Origin: Rhynchopus sp. YZ270_cl-10
Lineage: Eukaryota; Euglenozoa; Diplonemea; Diplonemida; Diplonemidae
Assembly (NCBI GenBank): GCA_964035575.1
Contig: OZ037839.1
Span: forward strand, 1 to 64,000
DNA length: 64,000 nucleotides
Direction of reading: 5' to 3'
Part shown: in pieces, positions 33,646 to 43,485 of the stretch
How positions within the stretch are numbered: position 1 is the stretch's first letter
Layout of the letters: each line of letters opens with the position of its first letter
Made by a program: the position numbers and the translations under genes
The notes under the pieces: generated by a model
The model's input: only the letters and a program-made list of their open reading frames with translations
Databases searched by the model: none
What the model was told of the DNA's origin: nothing

Positions 33646-34175
33646 GCAACGAAACCAGAAAAAAACTTCACCATTGGACGTTTCTGGGTTCCGAGCTTCC
33701 AACACAAAATTTTTGTATTTTTTTTTCGCGAATTTTTTTAACTTAGCACTGCATGTGCTTAGAAAACCCGAATTTTTTACCCTTCAAAATTGCATTTGAG
33801 GAACTCACAACGCGTCAAAACGAAAAGGTCGTTTTTGGCACTTTTAAAACCGGGCTCCGCTGAGTTCACCATATTTTTGCTCGATTTATTTAGTGGAGTA
33901 ACTAATTAGTAATCGCATTCTCGGACAAAAACTCGGGACGAGGTGTTAGTAGGGGGTGGATAGCTAGGGTAATTCCTTCACAAAAAGCTGTCCAAAGTAT
34001 TATTTTGTACTTAGGCGTTTTCCGGCATTTTTTTTATTTTTTTTTTATTTTTTATTTCCCCCTTTTTTTCCTCCCAGAATTTTGGGGTTGGGGGCTCTCG
34101 CGTGAATTGGTACAATTGGTGCTTCCCGGGGGGTATGCATTTCACAAAATTTCACAAAATTTCAATTCAATTCAC

Positions 34176-34206
34176 AACTTTTCACAACTTTTCACAACTT
34201 TTCACC
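34176..34206 (+). repeat. TTTTCACAAC short tandem repeat
   Basis: Three to four copies of TTTTCACAAC. They are followed by a degenerate piece of the ~349-bp satellite (CACCAATTTTTGCCCACAAA near 34,319 and GTCAATTTGCGCTGAGAAA near 34,494). Confidence 0.75.
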
Positions 34207-34708
34207 AATTTTGACACGCCTGAAGGGTGTGTAAGTTGTGAACAGTGGTGACACTGCATCCTAGTCCCCCCTCCCCCCTCCCCCCTATTGTGATACCCAA
34301 AGTGACTAAAAAAATTTTCCACCAATTTTTGCCCACAAAAAATAAAAAAAATAACCCCCCCTGAATATTGTTTACGACCCATAATATTACCTGTATACCG
34401 TTTTCCGTTTACGAAACCATACCGTTTACGAATAATTATTCCTTGATTCCGCGGAATAAGATTTATTAATTTTGAACCTGGATGGATGATGGTGTCAATT
34501 TGCGCTGAGAAAAGAGTTTCTTTAACCTGAAATACCTTGTGCGTGAGTTTTTGTGCATTTTTTGTTTCTACATGAATTGTGTGTAAGTTCCTGTGTGGGT
34601 TGTTTGGTGATCGATGAGGTTAGAACAACTGAAAAAGTAGGCGAGTGGATGAGTTACTTTGTGTGTTTGAGATTTTACTTTTTGTTTTTTGAAAACTTGG
34701 TTGTATTA

Positions 34709-34968
34709 GTGTAGCCACCCTAGACATAGTGTGCACACGAGTCGTATTATCGTAATTATCGTATTCGGGATCTGAGCCAAAGATTATCGCATACGACTCG
34801 TATATTATCGTATACACGATTATGTGTGGAAACCCCGTGTAAAAAAATTATCGTATAGTATCGTATGCGATAATATACGATAATTTCATACGATAATATA
34901 CGATAATTATTATCGTATCCGAATAATCCGATAATACGACTGGTGTGCACACTATGTCTAGAGTGTGC
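34709..34968. mobile_element. MITE-like element with ~36-bp terminal inverted repeats
   Basis: The left end CTAGACATAGTGTGCACAC then AGTCGTATTATCG is matched by the reverse complement at the right end (CGATAATACGACT, then GTGTGCACACTATGTCTAG). They differ at one position. The ~185-bp interior has no coding capacity. It is made of interleaved TATCGTAT/ATACGATA palindromes, so the whole element can fold back. No clear target-site duplication is seen. The family is unassigned; it is a non-autonomous DNA transposon by structure. Confidence 0.8.
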
Positions 34969-35379
34969 TCCACTATATAGCTTTTTCTCTTTTTTTTTAT
35001 CATTTGTGGCATGACAATACTCTCACCCGCCAAAGTGAGCGCCTTCTTCAAGGTGTAGTCTTTAGTCTTTAACCCATTTCCATATTCCCTCTGCAAACCT
35101 TATCATTTTTTTTTAACAGTAATCTACCGAGGTAGGCCTGATGTATACGTTGTATTATTTTTCCCTTTTCATTCCTCATATTCCCAACTCTGATAAATGG
35201 TGTTTTTTTCTTCATCACAAGAGATCTCTCCGGCTGGGAAGAATAAACAAAACAAAACAAAAAAACTGCAATTTCCAACTGAATATTAATCAAAACTAAT
35301 GGACATCTTTTTTTTTTCCTTTCCCCCCCCCCTCCAATCCACAATTCGTAATCCTCATCACCCTCTAACTCAGAGGAGT

Positions 35380-37980
35380 CTAACTCTCATCAGAGTCTGC
35401 ATCTTCGACAACACATTTGCGTTTTTTATGGGGACGACCCATTTCCTGCTGAGGTGAGGGACAGTAAACATTTTCCGCCTCATTGCGCGTCACATCTTCC
35501 AAATTGTTCTTCTCCAAGAGCTCATCCAACCGCTCAAACCCCGCAGTGCTTCGCTCGTTTGTCATGCTCGTTGCGTTCAGGTATTTCTTGGCTTGCTGGG
35601 TAAAAATGGAACCAAACAAAGTTTCAACCTCTGCCCTTTCAGGTTCAGTCGGAACTGAATCCCTGCGACGGAACACTACTTGTGCACGAAGGACCTCGTC
35701 AGAGATCCGCATGTGACCCACGTTTGCCAACACTTTACGTATTGTTGAACAAACGCCCTCCGAGACTTCAGGAGAAAAGTTGTGAGGAAGTCTCACGTCC
35801 AAGTCTTCTTCCTTGAAGTTGCAGAAATCGTCCAACTCTCGGAGGGTGATGAGGAGTGCCCTGAACGCCATTTCCCGGACGAATCCCACAGGAGTGCTCG
35901 TGTCAGAATCAGTTGGCAGTTCCAGGGGAGGCTTCTTGGCTCTCTTGGAACGCTTGGCGCGGACATCAGCCTGGTTCTCCTCTTCGCGATCACGCTTCCG
36001 CTTCGCAACAGCTCTTGTTCCTTCAGCGGCAAGCACTCGGCGCTCGAGCTTAGCACGAACGGCCTTGCTGTGAGGATTGTCAGCCGCAAGCATTACTAAA
36101 TGCTTGGGTCTGTTCTCCTCCTGGGCAAGCTTCAGCGCTTCCTCGAAAGGCAAAACTGGGTTTGCCACATCGAACATAGCTGCAATAGCAGCTTGAGCCT
36201 CCATTTTGGAGACGGGAAGCTTTTTACCCTCTTGGAGGGTGATGCCTGCAACATCAAGAGGGGTAGCAGACAAGTCTGCACATGAAACCTCGCGCCTGGT
36301 CAGAGTTGCAGCTGCCTGAACAGCCGCTCCTCGGGCAAGCGAAGTCTTTGCCAGTTCCCTGGCGTGAACATCCACATGTGCTCGGAGTTTGGTAGCAAAC
36401 TCAACATGACCATCTCTCTGACGAGTTGGCGTGAAAACCACATTGCAGTGGTAGCACTGGAGCTGTGTGGCGGTAACCGGGGAAAAAATGTTTGACCAGT
36501 ACTCTCCGAGTACCTCAGAGTCGGCGAGCTGTTCCCAAAGTTGGGACGTGTAACTTGCCACAGACAGGGTTTTTTTAACCTTCCCCCCGGCGTTGGCTTC
36601 CGCAACGCTGTTTGCCCTCTGGGCGGAAGACGTGCTCCTAACGTGGTTCACAGTGACCTCCACACAAATTTGTGTATCACATCCAGCCACGTGCTCCCAA
36701 AGTTCAGTCCCCAAAACTTCCTCCCATTCCCCCTCTTGTCCCTGTTTAAAACGAAAAGCAGAAAAATCAAACTTTTTCGACCCAGCGATCCACCTCCTTG
36801 CTTTTATCACCTCGTCCACCTTGTTGTGCAGTGCGGTCATGTTGGCGGGGGTCTGGACCAATAAGGGCTTGCTGTTCTTGACCTCGTCTACGCATTTCTT
36901 GAGGCACACCCCTGGGGCAAACACAATCGACAGGCGCCATTTCGGCAATGTCGTGGCGACTGTGTGCAACTTCTCTGCCCTCTGCTGCTGTGTGGCAAGC
37001 AAAATCTCGTTGAAGCCGTCTCCTTCGCCATCGTTTGTTGGGCCGCTTTGTGTGTCTGCTTGTGTGTGTCCGTCAGTTGCGCCGTTGTCTATGTGTTCTT
37101 CTGCTTGTGTGTGTCCGTCAGTTGCGCCGTTCTGTGTGTGTTCGTCTGCTGTTCCGTTGTCTGTGTGTCCGTTTGTTGCACCGTTTTGTATGTGTCCATC
37201 TGCTCCCTCGTAGAGAGAGAGAGCAGGCGGTGGTGCTGCTGGTGCTGCTGGTGCTGCTGGTGCTGCTGGTGCTGCTGGTGGTGGCTCCGACACAGGGAAC
37301 AATTCGCAGCTCACCGCTCCTGATCGGTCATCTTCAGACTCAGACATGTCGTTCGTGCGTTCGTTCGTAGCACCCACTGTGTCCTCCAGCAAATTCCTCA
37401 GGACTGTGTCGCTGCCACCGCGCAGCTTCGCACACTGCACAGCACTACCCATGCCCCTGCGCACCAAGTCACACAAGGAAGACACAACGTGCGGCGTTCG
37501 CCTCCGCTGCCACAGGTAGTCCCGAAGTTCATCAACACGGATACTCACAGCCTCACGTGCCGCATTCATCACGTGCTGAATCTCTGCATTCAGCGTCTCC
37601 GTCAACGTCTCCAAGCAACGGGCTGCCCAAGCACGTGCCTCATCCGCCAGCACAGCGTCCGTCACTCTGCGGTTCACCTTCCGGATGGCGTACACCTGCA
37701 GGGTGGCAGCAGTGTGGAACCTTCCCTTGAAGTTTCCCCGCTTCACGGCAAGTACCAGCGGAGCTTCCCAGGAAAATGGTTGCCCTCTGGTGGCGTGGTC
37801 GATGGCGTCGTCCAACAGGCCGAAACGCTTCTCAGCCCTGTCCGTGTCCTTCACCACAAATCCGGTCGTCTCAGTGTTTGGGTCCCGTGCAGTGGTGGGG
37901 TCAATCTCGAAAATTGGACAATTTTTTGACCACTTAAATTTTGAGAAATATGAGCCCGGTTGCTTATACGTGGGGCCCAT
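35380..37980 (-). CDS. Unrecognised 866-residue protein, probably nuclear
   Basis: Long frame with ordinary codon variety, so a real gene or a large gene remnant; I do not recognise it. Visible parts: an Arg/Ala-rich helical region ~60-190; an acidic segment after MSESEDDRSG (~211); a Pro/Ala run (AAPAAPAAP) from a 9-bp repeat at 37,229-37,283; degenerate NGATDGHTQ repeats ~255-315; a CYHC...HVDVH possible zinc site ~515-545; a strongly basic stretch KRKRDREEENQADVRAKRSK ~660-680; and PHKKRKC near the C-terminus. The basic stretches suggest nuclear import. The start is uncertain: the first Met lies in satellite-flanking DNA without the leader seen at neighbouring genes, and Met near 37,348 is an alternative. 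Confidence 0.6.
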   Translation of the reverse strand: MGPTYKQPGSYFSKFKWSKNCPIFEIDPTTARDPNTETTGFVVKDTDRAEKRFGLLDDAIDHATRGQPFSWEAPLVLAVKRGNFKGRFHTAATLQVYAIRKVNRRVTDAVLADEARAWAARCLETLTETLNAEIQHVMNAAREAVSIRVDELRDYLWQRRRTPHVVSSLCDLVRRGMGSAVQCAKLRGGSDTVLRNLLEDTVGATNERTNDMSESEDDRSGAVSCELFPVSEPPPAAPAAPAAPAAPAAPPPALSLYEGADGHIQNGATNGHTDNGTADEHTQNGATDGHTQAEEHIDNGATDGHTQADTQSGPTNDGEGDGFNEILLATQQQRAEKLHTVATTLPKWRLSIVFAPGVCLKKCVDEVKNSKPLLVQTPANMTALHNKVDEVIKARRWIAGSKKFDFSAFRFKQGQEGEWEEVLGTELWEHVAGCDTQICVEVTVNHVRSTSSAQRANSVAEANAGGKVKKTLSVASYTSQLWEQLADSEVLGEYWSNIFSPVTATQLQCYHCNVVFTPTRQRDGHVEFATKLRAHVDVHARELAKTSLARGAAVQAAATLTRREVSCADLSATPLDVAGITLQEGKKLPVSKMEAQAAIAAMFDVANPVLPFEEALKLAQEENRPKHLVMLAADNPHSKAVRAKLERRVLAAEGTRAVAKRKRDREEENQADVRAKRSKRAKKPPLELPTDSDTSTPVGFVREMAFRALLITLRELDDFCNFKEEDLDVRLPHNFSPEVSEGVCSTIRKVLANVGHMRISDEVLRAQVVFRRRDSVPTEPERAEVETLFGSIFTQQAKKYLNATSMTNERSTAGFERLDELLEKNNLEDVTRNEAENVYCPSPQQEMGRPHKKRKCVVEDADSDES

Positions 37981-38259
37981 TTTCGGCTAAAATTTTCCTC
38001 AAAATCTGGTTTTGTAAAATTGACCCTTTACTCCCCCCCCACATCGATTTCAATACTATACCTTACTTCACCTACGGTTGCCCTTACAGGGGGGGGTGAA
38101 GGAAGGTAAGTTGAAAATACCCCCAAAATCTCAACCTGATCTCTTATTCGGCCCTGATCTCTTATTCGCCCCCCCCCAGTAACAAAGTAAAATTAAAAAA
38201 TAACGACACACACTAAGTTCAATTATATCTGTAACATAATCAGATATTGAGCCGGCCCC

Positions 38260-41200
38260 ATCACACAAATCAGATCGAAACAGACCAAAACATCATATCT
38301 GGAGCAGAATCTGGGTTCAATTGTGAGACGCTTATTGGTTAGAATCAATTTTCGTAATCTTCAGCAACAAAATCGGGCCCCCTCACACAATTCAGGCAGA
38401 AACAGACCAAAACATCGCATCTGGAGCAGAATCTGGGTTCAATTGTGAGACGCTTATTGGTTAGAATCAATTTTCGTAATCTTCAGCAACAAAATCGGGC
38501 CCCCTCACACAATTCAGGCAGAAACAGACCAAAACATCGCATCTGGAGCAGAATCTGGGTTCAATTGTGAGGCGCTTATTGGTTTTCAATAATTTTCGTA
38601 ATTTTCCGCAACAAAATCGGGCCCCCTTACACAATTCAGGCAGAAACAGACCAAAACATCGTATCTGGAGCAGAATCTGGGTTCAATTGTGAGGCGCTTA
38701 TTGGTTTTCAATAATTTTCGTAATTTTCCGCAACAAAATCGGGCCCCCTTACACAATTCAGGCAGAAACAGACCAAAACATCGTATCTGGAGCAGAATCT
38801 GGGTTCAATTGTGAGGCGCTTAGTGGTTTTCAATAATTTTCGTAATTTTCCGCAACAAAATCGGGCCCCCTTACACAATTCAGGCAGAAACACATCAAAA
38901 CATCGTATCTGGAGCAGAATCTGGGTTCAATTGTGAGGCGCTTATTGGTTTTCAATAATTTTCGTAATTTTCCGCAACAAAATCGGGCCCCCTTACACAA
39001 TTCAGGCAGAAACACATCAAAACATCGTATCTGGAGCAGAATCTGGGTTCAATTGTGAGACGCATATTTGTTTTCATCAATTTTCGTAATTTTCCGCAAC
39101 AAAATCGGGACCCCTCACACAATTCAGGCAGAAACACATCAAAACATCGTATCTGGAGCAGAATCTGGGTTCAATTGTGAGACGCATATTTGTTTTCATC
39201 AATTTTCGTAATTTTCCGCAACAAAATCGGGGCCCCTTACACAATTCAGGCAGAAACACATCAAAACATCGCATCTGGAGCAGAATCTGGGTTCAATTGT
39301 GAGACGCATATTTGTTTTCATCAATTTTCGTAATTTTCCGCAACAAAATCGGGCCCCCTCACACAATTCAGCTCGAAACACATCAAAACATCGCATCTGG
39401 AGCAGAATCTGGGTTCAATTGTGAGACGCATATTTGTTTTCATCAATTTTCGTAATTTTCCGCAACAAAATCGGGACCCCTCACACAATTCAGGCAGAAA
39501 CACATCAAAACATAGGGGGGTCCTAGCAGACCAAATTTCTATGGGAGCCTCTGTCGGAAAAACTATTTTCACGCCTTGTCGGCGGGGGAAAAAAAAAAAA
39601 AAAATTTTTTTTTTGTGACCCTGCACCCCAAAAAAATTTGAAAAAAAAAAATTTTTTTTTTGAGCCAGCTGCCAGCACCTTAGCAAAAATCTGAATCCTG
39701 TGAATCTACCGGAATTTTGTTTCATTTTGCACTTTTCTCCCCGCAAAAAGCGAAAAAAAGTGGTGGGACACTGCGGGACACTGGAAAAAATGTGTTCTGG
39801 AGCAATTCCGTGTGTTTTCGGGGACTTAGGCATATTTTTCAAAAAAAATAGTTTTTCCGACAGAGCTTATTACTAGCTAGGATCCCCCTACAAAACATCG
39901 TATCTGGAGCAGAATCTGGGTTCAATTGCGAGACGCATATTTGTTTTCATCAATTTTCGTAATTTTCCGCAACAAAATCGGGGCCCCTTACACAATTCAG
40001 GCAGAAACATACCAAAACATCGCATCTGGAGCAGAATCTGGGTTCAATTGTGAGGCGCTTATTGGTTTTCAATAATTTTCGTAATTTTCCGCAACAAAAT
40101 CGGGCCCCCTCACACAATTCAGGCAGAAACACATCAAAACATCGTATCTGGAGCAGAATCTGGGTTCAATTGTGAGACGCATATTAGTTTTCATCAATTT
40201 TCGTAATTTTCCGCAACAAAATCGGGCCCCCTTACACAATTCAGGCAGAAACATACCAAAACATCGCATCTGGAGCAGAATCTGGGTTCAATTGTGAGGC
40301 GCTTATTGGTTTTCAATAATTTTCGTAATTTTCCGCAACAAAATCGGGGCCCCTTACACAATTCAGGCAGAAACACATCAAAACATCGCATCTGGAGCAG
40401 AATCTGGGTTCAATTGTGAGACGCATATTTGTTTTCATCAATTTTCGTAATTTTCCGCAACAAAATCGGGCCCCCTTACACAATTCAGGCAGAAACATAC
40501 CAAAACATCGCATCTGGAGCAGAATCTGGGTTCAATTGTGAGACGCATATTTGTTTTCATCAATTTTCGTAATTTTCCGCAACAAAATCGGGCCCCCTTA
40601 CACAATTCAGGTCGAAACACATCAAAACATCGCATATGGAGCAGAATCTGGGTTCAATTGTGAGACGCATATTTGTTTTCATCAATTTTCGTAATTTTCC
40701 GCAACAAAATCGGGCCCCCTTACACAATTCAGGCAGAAACACATCAAAACATCGTATCTGGAGCAGAATCTGGGTTCAATTGTGAGGCGCTTATTGGTTT
40801 TCAATAATTTTCGTAATTTTCCGCAACAAAATCGGGGCCCCTTACACAATTCAGGCAGAAACACATCAAAACATCGCATCTGGAGCAGAATCTGGGTTCA
40901 ATTGTGAGACGCATATTTGTTTTCATCAATTTTCGTAATTTTCCGCAACAAAATCGGGCCCCCTTACACAATTCAGGCAGAAACATACCAAAACATCGCA
41001 TCTGGAGCAGAATCTGGGTTCAATTGTGAGACGCTTATTGGTTTTCAATAATTTTCGTAATTTTCCGCAACAAAATCGGGGCCCCTTACACAATTCAGGC
41101 AGAAACACATCAAAACATCGTATCTGGAGCAGAATCTGGGTTCAATTGTGAGGCGCTTAGTGGTTTTCAATAATTTTCGTAATTTTCCGCAACAAAATCG

Positions 41201-42045
41201 GGGCCCCTTACACAATTCAGGCAGAAACACATCAAAACATCGTATCTGGAGCAGAATCTGGGTTCAATTGTGAGGCGCTTAGTGGTTTTCAATAATTTTC
41301 GTAATTTTCCGCAACAAAATCGGGCCCCCTTACACAATTCAGGCAGAAACACATCAAAACATCGCATATGGAGCAGAATCTGGGTTCAATTGTGAGACGC
41401 ATATTAGTTTTCATCAATTTTCGTAATTTTCCGCAACAAAATCGGGCCCCCTTACACAATTCAGGCAGAAACACATCAAAACATCGTATCTGGAGCAGAA
41501 TCTGGGTTCAATTGTGAGGCGCTTATTGGTTTTCAATAATTTTCGTAATTTTCCGCAACAAAATCGGGCCCCCTTACACAATTCAGGCAGAAACACATCA
41601 AAACATCGTATCTGGAGCAGAATCTGGGTTCAATTGTGAGACGCATATTTGTTTTCATCAATTTTCGTAATTTTCCGCAACAAAATCGGGCCCCCTCACA
41701 CAATTCAGGTCGAAACACATCAAAACATCGCATATGGAGCAGAATCTGGGTTCAATTGTGAGACGCATATTTGTTTTCATCAATTTTCGTAATTTATCGC
41801 AACAAAATCGGGCCCCCTTACACAATTCAGGCAGAAACATACCAAAACATCGCATCTGGAGCAGAATCTGGGTTCAATTGTGAGGCGCTTATTGGATTTC
41901 AATAATTTTCGTAATTTTCCGCAACAAAATCGGGCCCCCTTACACAATTCAGGCAGAAACAGACCAAGACATCACATCTGGAGCAGAATCTGGGTTCAAT
42001 TGTGAGACGCTTATTCGTTTTTATCAATTTTCGAAATTCTTCACC
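38260..42045 (-). repeat. ~122-bp satellite
   Basis: Roughly 27-28 units of 121-122 bp. Fixed blocks are ATCTGGAGCAGAATCTGGGT, TCAATTGTGAG, TTTTCGTAATTTTCCGCAAC and ACACAATTCAGGCAGAAACA. Units alternate between two subtypes (CGCTTATTGGTTTTCAATAA versus CGCATATTTGTTTTCATCAA). A small TIR element interrupts the array at 39,513-39,890. The recurrent ~60-residue minus-strand frames (PELCKGARFCCGKLRKL) are translated satellite. I see no evidence that they are expressed. Confidence 0.96.
39513..39890. mobile_element. Non-autonomous TIR element inside the 122-bp satellite
   Basis: A 378-bp insertion starting TAGGGGGGTCCTAGC and ending GCTAGGATCCCCCTA. The inner matching arms are CTCTGTCGGAAAAACTATTTT on the left and its complement on the right. 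The satellite sequence CAAAACA is duplicated on both sides (39,506-39,512 and 39,891-39,897). Taking out the element and one copy gives the normal satellite unit. TAGGG-type ends are seen in hAT transposons, but those usually duplicate 8 bp, so the family call is tentative. Its interior (AAGTGGTGGGACACTGCGGG) is shared with the 42.4-43.4 kb duplication. Confidence 0.85.
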
Positions 42046-42413
42046 AAGACCCCTCAAACGATTGTCCGATGGGTCACTCAACAGCTCTCCTACCTGTAAA
42101 GGTAGGAGCCTGGGCCTTGTGACCCCAGGTGGCGTTTTACCCCACAGAACTACGCAGCGGTTGCCGCATAATCCCTCAGCATCAATTCAGAAGTACACAT
42201 CGTTAAGAAATTTGCCTGCGGTGGGTTAGTGGATTTTGGTGGATATGTGCATTTTTATGATACGCTGGGTGTGGAAAAAAATATATAAAAACATCTTTTG
42301 TTTGGACATATGGGTGTCAGAACGACGTTGTGGAGAGAATGTTGGGTGGGAGGCAGTATTTTACATGATATTTGGCCACTTTGAAAAATCATGAAAATCA
42401 CGTGAAAAACGCC

Positions 42414-43389
42414 ATTGTACTCGGCCCCTACAGAACCATGTATTTTTTTTTGTATTTTTTTTCCCACAAAAAGCGAAAAAAAGTGGTGGGACACTGCGGG
42501 ACACTGGAAAAAATGTGTTTTGGGGCACACCCGTGTGTTTTCTGTGTACTTAGAGAATTTTCGAGAAATATTAATACTTTGGACAGGGGTTCATGGTAGC
42601 TAGCCATCCCCTAGGTGTTAGTGAAATACCAATAAGCATGGATGTTAGCTTTAGGGGGGGGTCTTTCGCGGACGCTCCCATATGAGTGGACCCGAGCCGC
42701 ACTGCTCCCGTTGCACCTTTTTTAAAACCTCTCTAAAAACATTTAGTGGAAAAAACAGACCCATGCAACAAAGAGAAGAAGAAACAAGAAACGCTTAACA
42801 CAGCGTAGTCGTACACGTGACGCACTACACCCCACTTTGGCCTTTATCGGGGGTCTCACAACGGCGACAAAGGAAGGAGTGTAAAGCACAAAGGCACACA
42901 ACCTTGTACTCGGCCCCTACAGAACCATGTATTTTTTTTTGTATTTTTTTTCCCACAAAAAGCGAAAAAAAGTGGTGGGACACTGCGGGACACTGGAAAA
43001 AATGTGTTTTGGGGCACACCCGTGTGTTTTCTGTGTACTTAGAGAATTTTCGAGAAATATTAATACTTTGGACAGGGGTTCATGGTAGCTAGCCATCCCC
43101 TAGGTGTTAGTGAAATACCAATAAGCATGGATGTTAGCTTTAGGGGGGGGTCTTTCGCGGACGCTCCCATATGAGTGGACCCGAGCCGCACTGCTCCCGT
43201 TGCACCTTTTTTAAAACCTCTCTAAAAACATTTAGTGGAAAAAACAGACCCATGCAACAAAGAGAAGAAGAAACAAGAAACGCTTAACACAGCGTAGTCG
43301 TACACGTGACGCACTACACCCCACTTTGGCCTTTATCGGGGGTCTCACAACGGCGACAAAGGAAGGAGTGTAAAGCACAAAGGCACACA
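42414..43389 (+). repeat. 488-bp tandem direct duplication
   Basis: Two near-identical copies, 42,414-42,901 and 42,902-43,389. Each runs from TTGTACTCGGCCCCTACAGA through GTGGACCCGAGCCGCACTGC to AAAGCACAAAGGCACACAAC. Both include the GTGGTGGGACACTGCGGGAC block shared with the TIR element at 39.5 kb. No gene lies within. The divergence is too small to see by eye, so the event is recent. Confidence 0.92.
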
Positions 43390-43485
43390 ACCAACCTGTC
43401 TCGCGTAGTCTGTTCAGCACGTAGTGTATTTCTCTGCCCACCTCCCCCGTCATGTCTTGTTGTCTCAACTCCCCAGTGTCTTCAC

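Noticed and set aside
33640-33680. Tc1/mariner-like end at TACAGGGTGCAACG
   Set aside because: The motif fits a transposon terminus, but I found no matching inverted end or target duplication downstream.
38708-42081. Dozens of ~60-residue Cys-rich minus-strand frames resembling a small-protein family
   Set aside because: They recur at exactly the 122-bp satellite spacing with overlapping ends; satellite artefact.
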